From an uncultured Porphyromonadaceae bacterium (lineage in GTDB: Bacteria; Bacteroidota; Bacteroidia; Bacteroidales; Muribaculaceae), in the NCBI GenBank assembly GCA_947177595.1, contig CAMWUZ010000012.1:1-18808 (forward strand): a stretch of DNA of 18,808 nt, given 5' to 3'. This document shows, in pieces, positions 14,986-18,808 of this stretch (within the stretch, counting starts at the first letter, position 1; each line of letters starts with the position of its first letter). The notes below the pieces were generated by a model. The model did no database searches, was not told the DNA's origin, and was given only the letters and a program-made list of their open reading frames with translations. The translations under genes and the position numbers were made by a program.

Positions 14986-17757
14986 CTATTTTATAACTAC
15001 ATTTACAATTTTACGCGGCACAACGATTATCTTTACAATATTCTTGCCGTCTATCCATTTTGCAGCCGCTTCATTTGCCAGCGCAATCTTCTGTACATCA
15101 TCAGAGGACATATCTGCCGGTACCTCAATATTATACCTTGCTTTACCATTAAACGAAACGGCATACGTCACGTTATCTTCCTTGAGGTATTCTTCGTTAT
15201 GCACAGGCCACACGGCATCACATACAGTGGTATCGTTACCGAGAATATGCCAGAGTTCCTCACACACATGCGGCGCGAAAGGTGCCAGAAGAACTACCAG
15301 CTGCGAAAGAACCTCGCGGTTGTGACATTTAAGCTGGGTGAGCTCGTTTACACATATCATGAAGGCACTTATAGATGTGTTGAACGAGAAATTCTCAATA
15401 TCTGCGGTTACTTTCTTTATAAGCTTATGGATAGACTTTAATTCTTCTTTTGTAGGCTCTCCATCGGTAACAAGCAGTGTATCACCCTTATAGAAAAGGT
15501 TCCATAGCTTACGCAAGAATCTGTTTACACCATCAATACCGTTGGTATCCCATGGCTTGCTCTGTTCAAGCGGTCCGAGGAACATCTCATACAATCTCAG
15601 TGTGTCTGCACCATAACGCTCAACAATATCATCCGGGTTGACTACATTGAACATTGATTTGGACATTTTTTCAACTGCCCAGCCACACATATATTTTCCA
15701 TTTTCAAAAATGAATTCAGCATCCTTGAATTCAGGACGCCATGCTCTGAAAGCCTCGGTATCGAGAATATCGTTGCTCACAATATTCACATCCACGTGGA
15801 TAGGAGTAACATCATAATTATCCTTAAGACCATAGCTTACAAAAGTATTGGTATCCTTAATACGATAAACAAAGTTACTTCTACCCTGAACCATACCCTG
15901 ATTTATAAGTTTGCTGAAAGGCTCATCCTTACAAACTTTTCCGAGGTCATATAGGAATTTGTTCCAGAAACGGCTATATATAAGGTGACCGGTAGCATGC
16001 TCGGTACCACCTATATAAAGATCTACATTTTTCCAGTAGTCATTAGCTTTTTTGCTAACAAGCTCCTTGTCGTTTTTGGGATCCATATACCTCAGATAGT
16101 AGGCTGATGATCCTGCAAATCCTGGCATTGTGCAAAGCTCTATGGGATAACCTTCAGGAGTCTTCCAGTTTTTAGCACGTCCCAGCGGAGGTTCGCCTGT
16201 TTCAGTAGGCAGAAATTTATCAACTTCAGGTAACTGCAACGGCAATTGGCTCTCATCCATCATCATGGGTATTCCATCTTTGTAATATACGGGGAACGGT
16301 TCACCCCAGTAGCGCTGACGGCTGAAAATAGCATCTCTAAGACGATAGTTGACCTTTACTTTGCCTATACCTTTCTCGCTTATAAATTTCTTTGTAGCGG
16401 CAATAGCATCTTTTACATCCAAACCATTTAGATCAAGTTCGGGACCCTTTGAATTCATCATTTTTCCACTCTTGGCATCAAAGCTCTCCTCGCTTACATC
16501 AGCACCTTCTATAAGTGGAATAATAGGAAGATCAAATCTGCGTGCAAACGAATAGTCACGACTATCATGAGCAGGAACTGCCATAATAGCTCCTGTTCCG
16601 TATCCGGCAAGCACATAATCGCTCACCCACACCGGTATTTTTTCGCCTGTAAGCGGATTTATTGCATAAGATCCTGTAAATACTCCTGTCACCTTTTTAT
16701 CAATCATTCTCTCACGCTCGGTTTTGTGCTTTATTGCAGCAATATATGCCTCAACCTCAGCCTTATGATCAGGAGTAGTAACCATATCAACATATGCACT
16801 CTCGGGAGCGAGAACCATGAATGTAACACCGAAAACAGTATCTGCTCTGGTAGTGAATATTTCAAGTTCAACATCGCTGTCGGCAATCTTGAATTTCATT
16901 TCCGCACCTTCGGAGCGACCTATCCAGTTACGTTGAGTTTCCTTAAGCGAGTCAGTCCAATCCACCTTTTCCAAACCATCAAGGAGACGCTGGGCGTAAG
17001 CCGAAACTCTTAGACACCACTGGTACATAAGTTTCTGTTCCACAGGATATCCTCCACGAATTGACACACCTTCACTCACCTCATCGTTTGCAAGCACGGT
17101 GCCGAGTTTAGGACACCAGTTCACCATAGTATTTCCAAGATATGCTATGCGGTAGTTCATGAGAGTGTCGCTCTTGGCTTTATCATCCATAGCTTTCCAC
17201 TCATCTGCTGTGAATTCAAGATCTTTAGAACAAGCTGCATGAATATCCTTGCTACCGTATTTTTCAAAATGATATATGAGTTCTGAAACAGGTCTGGCTG
17301 ACTGAACCTTGGTGTCATAATAGGAATTGAACATCTGAATGAATGCCCACTGTGTCCATTTATAATAGTCGGGATTGCAGGTACGCACCTCTCTATCCCA
17401 GTCATAGCAGAATCCTATTTTGTCAAGCTGGCTACGATAGCGGTCAATATTCACCTTAGTTGTTATTTCAGGATGCTGTCCTGTCTGAATGGCATATTGC
17501 TCTGCCGGAAGACCATAAGCATCATATCCCATAGGATGAAGTACATTAAATCCCTGAAGTCTCTTGAATCGTGAATATATATCGGAGGCAATATATCCTA
17601 ACGGATGACCTACATGAAGCCCGGCTCCGGAAGGATAAGGAAACATATCCAGAACATAGAATTTAGGTCTGGATTCATCTATTTCTGTTTTATAAGTAGC
17701 ATTGTCTTTCCAATACTGCTGCCACTTGCTTTCGATATTCTTATGATTGTATTCCAT
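14986..17757 (-). CDS. leuS: Leucyl-tRNA synthetase
   Basis: A 923-residue class I aminoacyl-tRNA synthetase that charges tRNA-Leu with leucine in the cytoplasm. The HIGH signature is H-V-G-H (48-51) within 'PYPSGAGLHVGHPLGY', and K-M-S-K-S is at 697-701. The CP1 editing domain, which hydrolyses mischarged tRNA, shows the threonine-rich 'FTTRADTVFG' near 305 and 'GTGAIMAVPAHDSRDY' near 385-400, with the conserved Asp. Anticodon-binding helices and a C-terminal domain ('VSFNGKARYNIEVPADM') follow. Compared with the E. coli enzyme as I recall it (about 860 residues), there is an extra segment of roughly 55 residues near 150-205, before 'MVNWCP'; I believe this is common in Bacteroidota. Gaps of 25 bases to nadA and 28 to rdgB support co-transcription. 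No Shine-Dalgarno motif; the leader is AT-rich. Confidence 0.98.
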   Translation of the reverse strand: MEYNHKNIESKWQQYWKDNATYKTEIDESRPKFYVLDMFPYPSGAGLHVGHPLGYIASDIYSRFKRLQGFNVLHPMGYDAYGLPAEQYAIQTGQHPEITTKVNIDRYRSQLDKIGFCYDWDREVRTCNPDYYKWTQWAFIQMFNSYYDTKVQSARPVSELIYHFEKYGSKDIHAACSKDLEFTADEWKAMDDKAKSDTLMNYRIAYLGNTMVNWCPKLGTVLANDEVSEGVSIRGGYPVEQKLMYQWCLRVSAYAQRLLDGLEKVDWTDSLKETQRNWIGRSEGAEMKFKIADSDVELEIFTTRADTVFGVTFMVLAPESAYVDMVTTPDHKAEVEAYIAAIKHKTERERMIDKKVTGVFTGSYAINPLTGEKIPVWVSDYVLAGYGTGAIMAVPAHDSRDYSFARRFDLPIIPLIEGADVSEESFDAKSGKMMNSKGPELDLNGLDVKDAIAATKKFISEKGIGKVKVNYRLRDAIFSRQRYWGEPFPVYYKDGIPMMMDESQLPLQLPEVDKFLPTETGEPPLGRAKNWKTPEGYPIELCTMPGFAGSSAYYLRYMDPKNDKELVSKKANDYWKNVDLYIGGTEHATGHLIYSRFWNKFLYDLGKVCKDEPFSKLINQGMVQGRSNFVYRIKDTNTFVSYGLKDNYDVTPIHVDVNIVSNDILDTEAFRAWRPEFKDAEFIFENGKYMCGWAVEKMSKSMFNVVNPDDIVERYGADTLRLYEMFLGPLEQSKPWDTNGIDGVNRFLRKLWNLFYKGDTLLVTDGEPTKEELKSIHKLIKKVTADIENFSFNTSISAFMICVNELTQLKCHNREVLSQLVVLLAPFAPHVCEELWHILGNDTTVCDAVWPVHNEEYLKEDNVTYAVSFNGKARYNIEVPADMSSDDVQKIALANEAAAKWIDGKNIVKIIVVPRKIVNVVIK

Positions 17758-17782
17758 ATATATAAATGTGTAATATTATCTT

Positions 17783-18736
17783 TTATTTGACCGGAGATAG
17801 TTCCAGCATTTTTTCAATAGGTCGTCGGGCCTTAACTGCTATTTCTTCATCTACTTCCACAGCAGGAGTCATATCACATAGACAGTCGCGCAATTTTTCA
17901 AGAGTGTTGAGTTTCATAAACGAACACTCATTGCAGCTGCAAGTGGAATCTGCCGGAGGTGCCGGTATGAAGATTTTGTCAGGACACTCCTTGCGCATCT
18001 GATGAATAATTCCACTCTCTGTCGCTACTATAAATTCCTTTGCTTTGCTCTTACGAGTATAGTCAAGCAACACTGCGGTAGAACCTGTTTTATCGGCAAG
18101 CATCCTAACAGGTGCTGTACATTCTGGATGCACCAGAATTTCTGCCTGAGGATGCCGCTTCTTTAAGTCCAGTATTTTCTCTATCGAAAATTTTTCATGA
18201 ACATGACAGGCACCATCCCATAATATCATCTTGCGCCCGGTAAGGCTGTTTATGTAGTTACCAAGATTTCGGTCCGGACCAAATATTATTTTAGCGTCCT
18301 TATCAAATGTTTCCACTATTTGAAGAGCATTACCGGAAGTGACTACAACATCTGTAAGCGCCTTTACTCCGGCTGAAGTATTTACATAGCTTATTACTGT
18401 GTGATCAGGATGACTTTCTACAAATTTTTTAAACTCATCGGCAGGACAACTGTCGGCAAGTGAACATCCAGCCTCGCTGTCCGGTTCCAATACTATTTTT
18501 TCAGGACAAAGAATCTTTGCTGTCTCACCCATGAAATGAACTCCACACATCACAATCACTTCATTCGGAAGAGTTGCAGCGATGCGTGCCAATGCAAGAG
18601 AATCACCTATATAATCGGCTATGTCCTGAATTTCGGGAGTCTGATAATAGTGTGCCATAATGGCGGCACCTCTTTTCTCCTTCAGGGCGATAATATCTTT
18701 CTTTAGAGAATCTATGCATGGAGTTTCAACAGCCAT
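17783..18736 (-). CDS. nadA: Quinolinate synthase (NadA)
   Basis: A 317-residue [4Fe-4S] enzyme that condenses iminoaspartate with dihydroxyacetone phosphate to quinolinate in de novo NAD synthesis (family knowledge). Signatures: 'AHYYQ' (28-32), 'GVHFMGETAKIL' (65-76), 'EAGCSLA' with Cys91, 'GPDRNLG' (153-159), 'WDGACHVHE' with Cys177, 'HPEC' (203-206) and the C-terminal cluster C-S-C-N-E-C (266-271). Cys91, Cys177 and one cysteine of the last group, probably Cys271, should bind the iron-sulfur cluster. Length fits the compact form of the family. The usual partners nadB and nadC are not in the window. It appears to be the first gene of the five-gene unit, with leuS 25 bases downstream. The 72 bases upstream to the window edge are very AT-rich and show no convincing TAnnTTTG/TTTG pair, so the promoter may lie outside. 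Confidence 0.98.
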   Translation of the reverse strand: MAVETPCIDSLKKDIIALKEKRGAAIMAHYYQTPEIQDIADYIGDSLALARIAATLPNEVIVMCGVHFMGETAKILCPEKIVLEPDSEAGCSLADSCPADEFKKFVESHPDHTVISYVNTSAGVKALTDVVVTSGNALQIVETFDKDAKIIFGPDRNLGNYINSLTGRKMILWDGACHVHEKFSIEKILDLKKRHPQAEILVHPECTAPVRMLADKTGSTAVLLDYTRKSKAKEFIVATESGIIHQMRKECPDKIFIPAPPADSTCSCNECSFMKLNTLEKLRDCLCDMTPAVEVDEEIAVKARRPIEKMLELSPVK

Positions 18737-18808
18737 ATTATATTATTTATGAATTTAAATCTAAAAAAATTTATTTCTATGATGAATAATAATGGATGTA
18801 AGTATCAA

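Noticed and set aside
13315..17013. Several plus-strand open frames of 60-150 codons opposite porZ, rdgB and leuS
   Set aside because: They lie wholly inside well-supported minus-strand genes, have odd composition and no signals of their own, so they are shadow frames.
18737..18808. nadA promoter at TAGATTTA in the AT-rich leader
   Set aside because: The last base of the -7 motif is missing and no TTTG occurs at a suitable distance; the AT-rich background makes it uninformative.
1..18808. CRISPR arrays, tRNA or rRNA genes, insertion sequences, prophage or toxin-antitoxin genes
   Set aside because: I saw no spaced direct repeats, cloverleaf-like segments, transposase-like proteins or small paired genes on either strand.

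Overview
The window reads as an ordinary chromosomal segment of a Bacteroidota bacterium, most likely order Bacteroidales. A Muribaculaceae-like genome is my guess, but the family is not proven. The reasons are a SusC/SusD pair, a PorZ-type protein, C-terminal tails resembling type IX sorting domains, a leucyl-tRNA synthetase with the long insertion I associate with Bacteroidota, A-rich leaders with little or no Shine-Dalgarno sequence, and promoter-like TAnnTTTG motifs. All eight genes lie on the minus strand, so transcription runs from high to low coordinates. I see no tRNA, rRNA, CRISPR array, insertion sequence or prophage gene.

Right half (about 11420-18736): five closely spaced genes that look like one transcription unit. 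In order of transcription they are nadA (quinolinate synthase, NAD synthesis), leuS (leucyl-tRNA synthetase), rdgB (removal of non-canonical purine nucleotides), a porZ-type two-propeller surface protein with a type IX-like C-terminal domain, and a 175-residue protein of unknown function. Gaps between genes are only 15-34 bases. A hairpin with a T-rich tail at 11352-11392 closes the unit. So an outer-surface protein-secretion component sits among housekeeping genes.

Left half (about 150-11237): an outer-membrane uptake locus. A SusC-like TonB-dependent transporter is followed 20 bases later by a SusD-like lipoprotein, and a strong terminator follows at 6095-6131. After that comes a very large secreted protein (1910 residues) built of beta-rich modules: two related OB-like modules, at least four chitobiase-C-terminal-like modules and a type IX-like C-terminal tail. 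It has no lipobox and no recognisable catalytic domain. No enzyme and no sigma/anti-sigma or hybrid two-component regulator is visible beside the pair, so the substrate cannot be read from the window.

The two most notable sequence-level observations are as follows. First, the 5' part of the SusC gene carries an uninterrupted run of nine G (coding strand), just after the signal-peptide region; loss or gain of one G would stop translation at once or within about 20 codons, which could make the transporter an on/off contingency locus. Second, a perfect 10-base inverted repeat lies in the 274-base gap between the SusD gene and the giant secreted-protein gene, next to promoter-like motifs. The window otherwise looks conventional, and I do not see clear proof of an undescribed system.
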